NCBI GenBank assembly: GCA_031254385.1
Contig: JAIRUO010000184.1
Coordinates: forward strand, 1 to 15,779
Origin: Treponema sp.
Lineage (GTDB): Bacteria; Spirochaetota; Spirochaetia; Treponematales; Breznakiellaceae
Direction of reading: 5' to 3'
Length of the DNA: 15,779 nucleotides
Positions within the stretch are counted from its first letter, which is position 1. Every line of letters starts with the position of its first letter. Made by a program: the position numbers and the translations under genes. Shown piece after piece: positions 1-8,719 of the stretch. Below the pieces are notes generated by a model. That model was not told where the DNA came from, searched no databases, and worked only from the letters and a program-made list of their open reading frames with translations.

Positions 1-1373
1 TCCAAAATGATCTGCTCGATCACTTCTGGAGACAGGTATTGGCTAAAGGCGGATTTTATAAACCGTTTCTTGCTGCCTTCTGTTACGTAATTGTAAACCG
101 ATGTCGTAATAAAGGCAAAAATAATTGCGAATAACGGGGCCGCCATTGGCATCCAGAGACAGGAAAAATGATAAGTCCCAATTGCGACCACGGCAAAGAC
201 CGCAAAAATTAAAACCGTGCCGCTTATGGAAAAGACAATGCGCTGACTATAGAGCGATAAAACAACAATAAGAACTACAGCGAAGATAATCAGCAGCACA
301 TTCAACCAGACCGGGCTTTCGCGTATAAAATCCTGCCCCAGTACATTATCCAGCATGGTTATGTGCATTCCGATTCCGGCATATACCGAATTTATGGGAT
401 TGCTGAATATATCGAATAGCCCCTGAGCATAAAGCCCAAAGAAAACATATCTGCCCTCAAAATCTTCAGGGAAGATAGTGGGAACTTTTCCGTTCTTATA
501 ATCTTCCGCGCTTTGAAGCACTTCCCATGCCCAATAAGGATTGTAACGATCCAATGGACCCTTAAAACGGAGTATGCTTCTTCCGTGCTTATCCACAGGA
601 ATAATGCGATCTCCCCATTCTATGGCCCTATTTTTCTCATTAAATGTGATTTGATTGCTTGCCCCCGAAATAAGAAGAGAAGCTGCGGAAAGGCCGGGCA
701 CTGCTTTCCCATCAAAGATTGAGAAAAGGTTGTTTCTGCGGAAAATATTATCGGAATCGGCCCATCCGGTTACATTGCCAATTATCCTGGCAGAATTCCG
801 CAGTTCATTAATTGGGAACTGAGCCCTCATCCTTCCCGTTGATTCCACGTTTTGGTTCAGTTGTTCATATACACTAATCATGCTTTCAAATTTGTGCAAT
901 TCAAAAAGCGGCTTATTAAGATCATTTGGCCAGGAATCGGCGTTTCCGGTCTGGGAACTGAATACTACGATTTGAGCGATTTTGCCATAACGGGATGCGG
1001 CTTCCGCAAAGGCCCGGTCATCTTCTGCGCCATACACAGAAGGCTCCGAATAGATAACATCAAAGGACATGGAAGCAGCGCCCCCAAGGGCTATATAATC
1101 TATCAGTTCGGCGTAAGCAGCCCTGGGCCAAGGCCAGCCCCAACCCCGTTCTCGCCATGCCCAATCAAGGCTGTCCTGGTCCAAAAATACGGGGATAATA
1201 TCATCAGAAGTCCGTAAACTGGGGGCGGAAATATTTACTCTTAAATCGTAGAGTTTATATTCCAGGAAATCCAGCAATCCGCCAAAATATGCAAGGAGCA
1301 TAACAAGGGAGAGGGCTCCTGCTATTACAAGGGCGGCCATGCTTTTTTTGAATGTCTCGGTTTTCATTTTCAT
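1..1373 (-). CDS. CHASE2-domain membrane sensor, probable adenylate/guanylate cyclase (C-terminal part outside window)
   Basis: The reading frame starts at ATG 1373 and is still open at position 1, giving 457 residues. A transmembrane segment lies at about 12-30 and is followed by a large extracytoplasmic domain (about 31-352). CHASE2 landmarks in it are YDLRV (41-45), LDQDSL (64-69), a Trp-rich stretch ending WPR (82-84), SFDVIYSEPS (103-112) and the GMH-LDN region (335-343). Three more transmembrane segments follow at about 355-374, 379-399 and 405-429. The last visible residues, KKRFIKSAFSQYLSPEVIEQ (435-454), resemble the linker that precedes class III nucleotide cyclase domains in CHASE2 cyclases. 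The cyclase domain itself is not in the window, so cAMP/cGMP synthesis is inferred; a kinase or other output remains possible. A second in-frame ATG lies at 1367. The gene is divergent from the permease gene. Confidence 0.88.
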   Translation of the reverse strand, partial: MKMKTETFKKSMAALVIAGALSLVMLLAYFGGLLDFLEYKLYDLRVNISAPSLRTSDDIIPVFLDQDSLDWAWRERGWGWPWPRAAYAELIDYIALGGAASMSFDVIYSEPSVYGAEDDRAFAEAASRYGKIAQIVVFSSQTGNADSWPNDLNKPLFELHKFESMISVYEQLNQNVESTGRMRAQFPINELRNSARIIGNVTGWADSDNIFRRNNLFSIFDGKAVPGLSAASLLISGASNQITFNEKNRAIEWGDRIIPVDKHGRSILRFKGPLDRYNPYWAWEVLQSAEDYKNGKVPTIFPEDFEGRYVFFGLYAQGLFDIFSNPINSVYAGIGMHITMLDNVLGQDFIRESPVWLNVLLIIFAVVLIVVLSLYSQRIVFSISGTVLIFAVFAVVAIGTYHFSCLWMPMAAPLFAIIFAFITTSVYNYVTEGSKKRFIKSAFSQYLSPEVIEQIIL

Positions 1374-1379
1374 AATATG

Positions 1380-1392
1380 CTTAGGTATTATA
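1380..1392 (-). promoter_or_regulatory. Putative -10 box of the CHASE2 gene, very short leader
   Basis: A perfect TATAAT occurs on the minus strand at 1392-1387, 13 nt upstream of ATG 1373. The expected transcript start is near 1380, leaving a leader of only about 7 nt with no Shine-Dalgarno sequence. No good -35 match is seen at 16-18 nt spacing, so the promoter may be weak or activator-dependent. Confidence 0.5.
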
Positions 1393-1441
1393 ACCCAATT
1401 GTAAAATCTGCGCTAGTATATGTGCCGACACAAGAATATGC

Positions 1442-1465
1442 TTTTGACCTACACTTAATTGACCT
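1442..1465 (+). repeat. Short direct repeat TTGACCT, 15-bp period
   Basis: TTGACCT occurs at 1444-1450 and 1459-1465. The downstream copy contains the predicted -35 box of the permease promoter. The upstream copy could be an operator half-site or a decoy -35; it may also be chance. Confidence 0.35.
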
Positions 1466-1493
1466 TTTCTTTCTATAAAATTATATTTTAGCT
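1459..1493 (+). promoter_or_regulatory. Sigma70-type promoter of the AI-2E permease operon, predicted leaderless
   Basis: TTGACC (1459-1464), a 17-nt spacer and TATATT (1482-1487) form a good -35/-10 pair. Only 6 nt (1488-1493) separate the -10 box from ATG 1494, so the predicted +1 is the A of the start codon. An in-frame TAA at 1476-1478 rules out an earlier start, and there is no Shine-Dalgarno sequence. A second TTGACCT copy at 1444-1450 lies exactly 15 bp upstream of the first (1459-1465). Confidence 0.65.
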
Positions 1494-2618
1494 ATGAGAG
1501 ACCGATTCAAGAGCTTTAACACCGGAAGAGCAGTTTTTTTACTTGTAGCGCTGATAGCGTTTTTTCTTACTGCCGTAGCTTTAAGAACAACAGCTTCGGT
1601 AATTCTGCCATTTACGATTGCCCTGCTCTTTGCCCTGGTAATAGGTCCTTTGGTTTCATTAATGGCAAAAATCCATATCCCCAGGGTTATTGCGATATTA
1701 CTCGTTGTAATCACGGTAGTTGCCGCTCTGGTTTTCATCGGGGTACTGCTTTTTGGTTCAGGCCGGGCCATCTTAAGGGTTTATCCCCGGTATGAAACCC
1801 GGCTGACGGAGATTTATCTGTGGGTGGGCCAGTTTTTTGATATTTCCTATAATGATGAACTGTCATTTATACAGAATCTCTGGTACCAGTTAGGAAGTCA
1901 AATCCGCCTCTTTACTTTTCAATTTTCCAATTCCTTTTTTAATTTTATCAAAGATTCAGTTATTGTAGGAATCCTCATGGTGTTCCTGCTGGTGGAGTCT
2001 GTTTTTTTCAAGGAGAAACTAAGCGTCGCTTTTGAAGGGAAATGGGCCGGCCAGATAGGCAAAATTAGTACTGATATTGTGACCCAGGTTTCTCGTTATC
2101 TTTCCATCAAATTTATTATTTCCGTTGCAAACGGCATTATTATCGGGGTTTTGCTCCATCTTGTGGGTGTGGAATTTGCCGAAGTCTGGGGGCTAATCCA
2201 GTTTATACTGAATTTTATACCTAGCCTGGGCAGCATAGCCGTAGGAGTTCTGGTTTCGCTATTTTCTCTGGCTCAATTCTGGCCTGAACCTGTCCCTATT
2301 ATTCTGACTATGGTCATTATGATTGGCATTAATATGATCATTGGGTATGTATTAGAGCCCAAAATAATGGGCGACCGCCTTGGGCTTTCCCCTGTTGTGA
2401 TTCTTGTATCGCTTTTGATCTGGGGCTGGATCTGGGGCTTTGCCGGAATGATCCTTGCTGTTCCCATGATGGTTATCATCAAGATAGTCTGCGAAAATTT
2501 TCCTGTACTGGAACCGATCTCCATACTCCTGGGATCGCGGCGCTCGGTTCTTGCTAAAAAAGCCGAATATGAAGAAGCGGCAGGAAAAGAAACTGAGGAG
2601 AGGTCGAAAGAGCAGTAA
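1494..2618 (+). CDS. AI-2E / PerM family membrane transporter
   Basis: The 374-residue protein has about eight transmembrane segments: near 14-31, 34-57, 64-90, 153-172, 205-226, two within 232-262, 266-288, and a final hydrophobic stretch at 299-335. A soluble loop at about 91-150 follows the third segment, as is typical of the AI-2E transporter family. Family signatures are RYLSIK with NGI (201-215), FIPSLGSI (241-248) and LEPKIMGDRLGLSP (287-300), followed by a Gly/Trp-rich helix ending AVP (322-324). The charged C-terminal tail (about 348-374) is cytoplasmic. Some family members export autoinducer-2 and others act as ion antiporters or permeases of unknown cargo, so the substrate is not assigned. 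It is the first gene of a likely operon: the A2M gene starts 3 nt after its stop. The start is fixed by the in-frame stop at 1476-1478. Confidence 0.93.
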   Translation: MRDRFKSFNTGRAVFLLVALIAFFLTAVALRTTASVILPFTIALLFALVIGPLVSLMAKIHIPRVIAILLVVITVVAALVFIGVLLFGSGRAILRVYPRYETRLTEIYLWVGQFFDISYNDELSFIQNLWYQLGSQIRLFTFQFSNSFFNFIKDSVIVGILMVFLLVESVFFKEKLSVAFEGKWAGQIGKISTDIVTQVSRYLSIKFIISVANGIIIGVLLHLVGVEFAEVWGLIQFILNFIPSLGSIAVGVLVSLFSLAQFWPEPVPIILTMVIMIGINMIIGYVLEPKIMGDRLGLSPVVILVSLLIWGWIWGFAGMILAVPMMVIIKIVCENFPVLEPISILLGSRRSVLAKKAEYEEAAGKETEERSKEQ

Positions 2619-2621
2619 ATT

Positions 2622-5600
2622 ATGAAGAAACGGATCATACTGTTAATAATCCTTGCCGCAACAGTTATCTCCGCTTCTTGCGATAAAAAGGCGGACAATG
2701 AGGAATTAGCCCAGCCTGTTTCAATGGATCAGTTTGTTTTGGAACTGGCATCCGGCGGAACAGCTATCAATGCTGTGCTTTTGGCAAATGATGCTGCCAT
2801 TGAAGCTGCCTTTACCCTTGATTACCGCCCCCAGAAAGCAGAAGCCATTAACGAAGCGGAATCCTTAAGCGCGGAGGCTCTTGCCGGCGGGGCCACAGGT
2901 TCTGGGCAGGGAACTGTGCTAGGCGGAGGCCTGCGCAGATTAACTGATTATCAAACCGTTTATTTTAATCCTACAGAAGAAAAAAGCAGAATCGAAGCGA
3001 TCAGGCTGGCCCAGGAAGCGGGACGACAGGGGCAACTTGAAAACGCGGATGCCGGCCCTCTTACGGTAATTGACTGGGGCCCCAGGGGAAATTATTCATC
3101 AACTATACAACGGCCTTCTATATATGTGATCTTTTCCCAGCCTATGGTCGCCCTGGCAAGCCTGGGCGAGCAGAGCAATTATTCTCCGGTGGTGAGCATC
3201 AGCCCGGCCATTAAGGGGACTTTCCGCTGGTATGGAACCGGCTTTCTGAGTTTTGAAGGGGAGGAACCCTGCCAAAGCCAGCAGACCTATACCATCACCG
3301 TTGCAGATAACGCAAGATCAATGTACGGTACGGTTATTTCCGGGGATAGGACTTTTACCTTTCTTACCGAGACCTTGAGCATAAGAAGCGTAAACCCCGG
3401 CGAGGAGTTCAGGAAAACAGCAGGCTTCAATTTCGACAACCGCAACGTACCACCAGAAGCGGCAAGGCAGATCAGCCTGGAATTTAATTACCCGGTGGAA
3501 GCCTCTGACATAGGCCAGTATCTGGAAATAAGCGCCGGAAATGTGCGTAGGAATTTCACCCTTAGGCAAGAGACCGAATACAAAGTAATTGCCAGCTTAA
3601 ACGATCCGGTGGGTTTTGAAACCCAGGTGACTATCACCCTAAAGAGCGGGGCGAAGTCTCGCGGCGGGAGCCGTGGAACCGAAGCAGACAGGAGCTACAG
3701 CTTTAGCACTCCCGGCGCTTTTAGAGTCACCAGCCACCGCCGTATTCCCGGTTACGGCAGATACAACAACCTGGTGGAACTTAGTTTTAGCCATGCCTTG
3801 AACATAAGCACGGTGCAGCGGGCCTTAAGAACCGATCCCGCCATGCCCATAGGCCCGGATAATATTGAAGTATGGGGAAGCACAGTAAGGATTTACAATC
3901 TGCCTGTAAGTTACAGTGCTAAATTTAAAGTTCTGGTTGACACCGTGGTTGAAGATATATACGGCAGACGCTTAAGCGCGGCTTATTCCGGCGATGTTGT
4001 CGTTCCCGACGAACCGCCTCCAGAAGGAGAGGCGCGCTATCTTGATTATGGCCATGCCATGCTGGAAGCTCAGTTTCCGCCGCGTTTCCTTTTTGAATAT
4101 AAAAATATCGCAAATAATTCCTGGTACCAGATAACAGGAACCCGCAATCCCTGGGCCGCGGTCTCGAATATACCCTCTATTACATTGACTCCCGGACGGA
4201 CAAATGCAAGGTATTTTGAAGAGATTGATCTTTCGCCTTTCCTGAATGCTCAGGGAAGGGGCTTTGTCTCTTTTAGGGCTGAATTGGTACTGCCGTATAT
4301 ACGGTCTCAAAGAAACGGAATTTATGTAACCGATACCAGGACAACAAGGAATGAACTCAACATTCAGGTAACGGATCTGGGCATGACGGTACGTTACGCG
4401 TTCAATAAAGCAGTTGTACTGGTAACAAGCCTTTCCACGGGAAAGCCTGTTCAAGGTGCCAAAGTCCGACTTTTATCTCCGTCAAGCGTAAAGAGCGGCG
4501 CTGACATTTCCAGCCTTGAAAATTTAAGCGAAGCTGTAACAGACAGCAACGGGTTCGCTGTGCTGACTATGAACGCTTCGGTGCTGCGGGACAATACTAG
4601 AACTACCGGCTACCAGGGATATGAAACGCCCTTTGTTATGGCAGAAAAAGATGGGGATCGGGCGGTCTTTGCCCCTTCTTCGCATAATATATGGAGTTTC
4701 GGAATAAGCAGCCTTCTTCCGCAACGCGCCGAAGAAATCACAGCCCGGACCTTTATGTTTTCCGATAGGGGGCTATACAAACCCGGAGAGGTTCTTACTT
4801 TTAGGGGAGTTGACCGTTCAAAAGTTCTGGGCATGTATGCAATTTACCAAGGGGATTATTTTATTGACCTGGAAGAGGATGTATACCGGCCAACACCGGT
4901 TGCTGGCGCCAGAGGTACAACAACAGAGTCCGGTAGCTTTCACGGCACTATACAAATCCCTGACGACCTCAAGCCCGGCGCTTACCGTTTGGTATACAGG
5001 CGAAACAATAATACAATCATCGCCAATGTGCCCATAACAATTGCCTACTTTGAACGCCTTAGATTCCAGGCTTCCATTTCCGCGCCGGCTACGGCAATTA
5101 TCAGCGGCGACGACATCAACCTAAATCTGCGGGCCAGCTACCTTTCCGGAGGCAGCCTATCCGGCGCGTCCTGGGAAAGCGCATGGTACGAAGAGATGTC
5201 AGTTTTTAATCCTGGCCGTACTGACACCAGAGGCTTTACATTCGGGCCCCGTGGGGTCTGGGACAGCAAGCGTCATATCGCGTCAGAAAGCGGAATGTTA
5301 AGCGGAGACGGAACCGCAAGCCTAAGCCAGAAAACCAGCAGCGGCAGAATTACCGGTGCAGCCTATCTCTACCAGGCAGAAGCAAGGGTAACTGACATCA
5401 GTAATCAGATGATAAGCGCATATCGTTCGGTGCTTGTACATCCCGCCAGTTTTTACATTGGACTGCGCCGAAGCGGTAGCGGCTTTGCCAGATCAGGCCA
5501 GGAAATAAACTTCGATTATATCACCGTCAATACCAATGGCGAAAAAACTTCGGGGAACAGCCTCTTTCTGCAAAACGGAGAAGAAGCGGGAATTATCAGC

Positions 5601-8600
5601 GTGGAACTTATACGCGAAGAATGGCGGCGTGTCCAGCAGCGTGGGGTAAACGGCTATATTTACGATGAGTATTCACGGGAGTATGTTACCGACAGCAGCC
5701 AAAAGGTTGCCCTTGGAAGCGGGGCTACAATCAAAGTAAGGCCCAGCGCTGCCGGTTTCTATACCCTGCGTGTTACAGCCAAAGACAGGGAAGGCAGGAC
5801 AGCCCTGACGGAACTGAATTTTTATGTTACAGGCGCGGGCGGCGGTTACTGGAACATGGGCAACCCGAATGAGATCAGGCTAACGCCGGATCAGGACATA
5901 TACGAGCCCGGCGACACGGCAAAAGTTCTGATGCAAAGCACTCTCCCCGAAGGCTATTACCTTATAACCGTGGAACGAGAAGGCATATTCACCGAAGAAG
6001 TACGGCATTTTACAGAGCCGTTCTCTGTGATTGATGTTCCTATTGCGCGTAACTATGTGCCGGTGGTCTATGTAACAGTTTCGTCCTATTCCGTAAGATC
6101 CGGCCCTCCTACCCATGAATACGGCAGTCCAGACCTTGACAAGCCAAAAGGTTATTTCGGCGCTACGCGCTTAAGGGTTGATCCCAGGGTCAGGGCTTTT
6201 TCTGTCAAGGTTGAAAACGACAAGGCGACCTACCGCCCCGGCGAGGAAGTTACCATGACCTTGACTGCAACAAAAGACGGCAGGCCCCTTGCCGATGCGG
6301 AACTCTGCCTAATGGCTGTGGATAGGGGCGTACTGGATCTTATCAATTATCATGTGCCTGATCCAATAAGTTACTTTTACGCAGAAAACCTTTTCCCTCT
6401 TGCCGTATATGGCGGCGATTCCCGCGCCTGGCTCATGGACCCTGTAACCTACAATGTAACAAGCGTGGCCGGCGGAGACGGGGAAGACAGTAAAATTGAG
6501 GAACGCAAGGATTTTAATCCCACGGCGGTTTTTGAACCCATGCTGATAACGGATGCCAATGGCAAAGTTACTTGCAAATTCAGGCTGCCCGATAACCTTA
6601 CCACATATCGCGTAACGGTTTTTGGAGTACGGGGGGACATGTTTGCCCTTAAAGAGACCGAAATCGCGGCACAGAACCGTATAAATGTTCGGGAAGTCCA
6701 GCCCCGGCGACTGCGGGAACGGGACACGGCAGAAACAGGCGTACTTATTACAAATCTGGATTCTGTATCTCATACTCTGACAGTCAGGCTTGATATAGGC
6801 GCTCCCCTCTCTACCGATGATGGCGGAAGGCTTAAAGCACCGGGCACGGCCTTTGTTGATGGAATTGCCGAGCGTCGCGTTACGGTACGAAGCGGCGAAA
6901 ACGCCGTTGTCTATTTTGATGTGGCAGCGGTAAAAGAGGGCTATGTCAGCCTTAACTTTACCATCAATTCAAATATCCTAAACGAAAGGCTTATCAGCGA
7001 AATGGTAATCGAACACCCTTATGTAATGGAAACAGTAACGACTACCGGAACGCTGTCTGGAGATACAGGCAGCGAGGGCTTGGTTATTCCTTCGTTTGCA
7101 GATAACGGAATGGGCAGCCTTTCGCTTATTCTGGACGCGACCCGGCTGGGGCTTCTGGATTCCGCAATTACTTATCTGTTCCGCTATCCCTACGGCTGCC
7201 TGGAGCAAAGAAGCGCAGCGATCTTTCCGCTTGTGATTTTTGGCGAATACCTTGACAGCCTGAACCTTAGAAGCGAGGTTTCCAATCCCCAGCTTGTGGT
7301 TGAAAACGAACTTAAATCCTGGGCAAATCTACAGCTTTCTGACGGCGGTTTCCCCTACTGGCCTTCCTATATTACTGCGGATTTTTACGTCAGCCTGCGC
7401 ATTGCACATATTATCGCCATTGCGCAAGCGAAGGGTCTTGCTGTTCCTTCGTCCCTGAATATAGAGGCTCTTTGGGCATACCTTGACCGGGCGTATCAGG
7501 CAATGCAGGGATGGCGTATCAGCTCGACATCGTATTACTATCAGTCTTATTTACAGAGTTATATGCTCTATGTTAAAGCATTGTCAGGCAGAACGGTAGA
7601 TGCGTCCAGGCTTGCAGAGATTCTTGGCCGCGATAATGTTGACCCGTCTGTACTTGCATATATAGGTATGGCCTACCGCGCACTGGGCAGGAATACAGAA
7701 GCTGCCAATACAGCGCAACGCTTACGTAACCTTATCCGAATGACCGTCAGGGGAGCGGATATTAGCGACCCCCTGGACAGGTATCGCTATATTTACTACG
7801 GCAACAAGGTTGAGCAGCTTGCCCTTACGCTGCAATTCTTTGTGGATCAATATCCAGGGGATGATATAAACGGTCGGCTCCTCTTTTCACTGCTGGAAAA
7901 TAAACGTTCCGGCGCAGGATACTGGGAAAACACGGCGGCAACGGTACGGGTACTTTCCGCTGTTGACGCTTTAATCAGGGCGGAAAACCTGGTCAATCTT
8001 GATGCAGTCGGTACGGTGAGCCTTGCGGGAACCGAACTCTTAAGCGGCACATTTAGGGGCCTTGGGGCAAAGGCCGTTACGGGAACTTATGATTTCAGAG
8101 ACCCTGTTCTGGCTAACCTTGCAAGGGATCGCCTACAGTCCCTGGACTTTACCCGCCGGGGCAATGGTAACATTTACTACACTGCATCCCTTAGTTACGC
8201 GATACCTTCGGAACTCCTAACTTTCCGCGATGAGGGCCTGGGCGTTTTCCTGACCATCTATGACGTAAATACCGGGCAAGAGGTAAGTGGAACTTCCTTG
8301 GTAAGTGGGAGAACCTACCGAGGCGTGGTAAGGGTCTCTTCTGGTCGGGATCGCACTTATGTTGCCCTGCGCGTTCCTGTTCCTTCTGGCGCGGAAATTT
8401 TGGACGCCGCCTTTGTAACCACCGCTTCCTATAGCGATGTGGGCGGCGCTGCCGGAAATAATGCCGTTCGCAACAGTTCACGGTTAAGCCATAGGGTAAT
8501 TATGGACAACGAGGTTCAGTTCTTCTGGGATCAATTCTATAAGGGCGAATCAACAGTTAGTTTCCTTTTCCGTGCAGTCAGGAGGGGAGTATACCCAACG

Positions 8601-8678
8601 CCGCCAGTTCAGGCTGAATGTATGTATGAAGAGGAAATCTTTGGGCGCAGCCAAGGGCTCATCTACACTATTGAATAG
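2622..8678 (+). CDS. Bacterial alpha-2-macroglobulin, lipoprotein with thioester motif
   Basis: This 2018-residue protein starts with a lipoprotein signal peptide: basic n-region, hydrophobic core and lipobox ISASC with Cys20. Asp at +2 would, by the E. coli rule, favour inner-membrane retention, as in the E. coli homologue. A low-complexity Ala/Gly linker (to about residue 140) precedes macroglobulin-type beta domains. Landmarks are the FSQPM-type strand after 151, DRGLYKPGE (715-723), a YEPGD domain, AVDRGVL (1232-1238) and the FNPTAVFEP region (from 1298). The thioester domain contains YPYGCLEQ with Cys1526 and Gln1529, so covalent trapping chemistry is predicted. The likely role is to trap invading proteases in the periplasm. 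At 2018 residues it is longer than the roughly 1650-residue E. coli protein. The start is 3 nt after the permease stop with only a weak Shine-Dalgarno (GAAAGAG, 2606-2612), suggesting translational coupling. pbpC follows. Confidence 0.95.
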   Translation: MKKRIILLIILAATVISASCDKKADNEELAQPVSMDQFVLELASGGTAINAVLLANDAAIEAAFTLDYRPQKAEAINEAESLSAEALAGGATGSGQGTVLGGGLRRLTDYQTVYFNPTEEKSRIEAIRLAQEAGRQGQLENADAGPLTVIDWGPRGNYSSTIQRPSIYVIFSQPMVALASLGEQSNYSPVVSISPAIKGTFRWYGTGFLSFEGEEPCQSQQTYTITVADNARSMYGTVISGDRTFTFLTETLSIRSVNPGEEFRKTAGFNFDNRNVPPEAARQISLEFNYPVEASDIGQYLEISAGNVRRNFTLRQETEYKVIASLNDPVGFETQVTITLKSGAKSRGGSRGTEADRSYSFSTPGAFRVTSHRRIPGYGRYNNLVELSFSHALNISTVQRALRTDPAMPIGPDNIEVWGSTVRIYNLPVSYSAKFKVLVDTVVEDIYGRRLSAAYSGDVVVPDEPPPEGEARYLDYGHAMLEAQFPPRFLFEYKNIANNSWYQITGTRNPWAAVSNIPSITLTPGRTNARYFEEIDLSPFLNAQGRGFVSFRAELVLPYIRSQRNGIYVTDTRTTRNELNIQVTDLGMTVRYAFNKAVVLVTSLSTGKPVQGAKVRLLSPSSVKSGADISSLENLSEAVTDSNGFAVLTMNASVLRDNTRTTGYQGYETPFVMAEKDGDRAVFAPSSHNIWSFGISSLLPQRAEEITARTFMFSDRGLYKPGEVLTFRGVDRSKVLGMYAIYQGDYFIDLEEDVYRPTPVAGARGTTTESGSFHGTIQIPDDLKPGAYRLVYRRNNNTIIANVPITIAYFERLRFQASISAPATAIISGDDINLNLRASYLSGGSLSGASWESAWYEEMSVFNPGRTDTRGFTFGPRGVWDSKRHIASESGMLSGDGTASLSQKTSSGRITGAAYLYQAEARVTDISNQMISAYRSVLVHPASFYIGLRRSGSGFARSGQEINFDYITVNTNGEKTSGNSLFLQNGEEAGIISVELIREEWRRVQQRGVNGYIYDEYSREYVTDSSQKVALGSGATIKVRPSAAGFYTLRVTAKDREGRTALTELNFYVTGAGGGYWNMGNPNEIRLTPDQDIYEPGDTAKVLMQSTLPEGYYLITVEREGIFTEEVRHFTEPFSVIDVPIARNYVPVVYVTVSSYSVRSGPPTHEYGSPDLDKPKGYFGATRLRVDPRVRAFSVKVENDKATYRPGEEVTMTLTATKDGRPLADAELCLMAVDRGVLDLINYHVPDPISYFYAENLFPLAVYGGDSRAWLMDPVTYNVTSVAGGDGEDSKIEERKDFNPTAVFEPMLITDANGKVTCKFRLPDNLTTYRVTVFGVRGDMFALKETEIAAQNRINVREVQPRRLRERDTAETGVLITNLDSVSHTLTVRLDIGAPLSTDDGGRLKAPGTAFVDGIAERRVTVRSGENAVVYFDVAAVKEGYVSLNFTINSNILNERLISEMVIEHPYVMETVTTTGTLSGDTGSEGLVIPSFADNGMGSLSLILDATRLGLLDSAITYLFRYPYGCLEQRSAAIFPLVIFGEYLDSLNLRSEVSNPQLVVENELKSWANLQLSDGGFPYWPSYITADFYVSLRIAHIIAIAQAKGLAVPSSLNIEALWAYLDRAYQAMQGWRISSTSYYYQSYLQSYMLYVKALSGRTVDASRLAEILGRDNVDPSVLAYIGMAYRALGRNTEAANTAQRLRNLIRMTVRGADISDPLDRYRYIYYGNKVEQLALTLQFFVDQYPGDDINGRLLFSLLENKRSGAGYWENTAATVRVLSAVDALIRAENLVNLDAVGTVSLAGTELLSGTFRGLGAKAVTGTYDFRDPVLANLARDRLQSLDFTRRGNGNIYYTASLSYAIPSELLTFRDEGLGVFLTIYDVNTGQEVSGTSLVSGRTYRGVVRVSSGRDRTYVALRVPVPSGAEILDAAFVTTASYSDVGGAAGNNAVRNSSRLSHRVIMDNEVQFFWDQFYKGESTVSFLFRAVRRGVYPTPPVQAECMYEEEIFGRSQGLIYTIE

Positions 8679-8683
8679 ATTTG

Positions 8684-8719
8684 CGGACAAGTGTTAGCGT
8701 CTTATGCTACAATAATTGT
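8684..8719 (+). promoter_or_regulatory. Internal promoter of pbpC, predicted leaderless
   Basis: An extended -10 element, TGC-TACAAT (8705-8713), is preceded at 18-nt spacing by CGGACA (8684-8689, matching TTGACA in four positions). The 6 nt 8714-8719 separate the -10 box from GTG 8720, putting the predicted +1 on the start codon. The element lies in the short gap after the A2M stop, so pbpC could be transcribed independently as well as by read-through. Confidence 0.55.

Noticed and set aside
852..1217. Plus-strand open frame of 121 codons
   Set aside because: It lies antisense within the CHASE2 gene, whose minus-strand protein shows clear domain motifs across the same region. The plus-strand translation has no recognisable pattern.
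6309..6773. Minus-strand open frame of 154 codons inside the A2M gene (a similar one at 3972-4454)
   Set aside because: These are antisense to conserved A2M sequence and show no start signals or family motifs.
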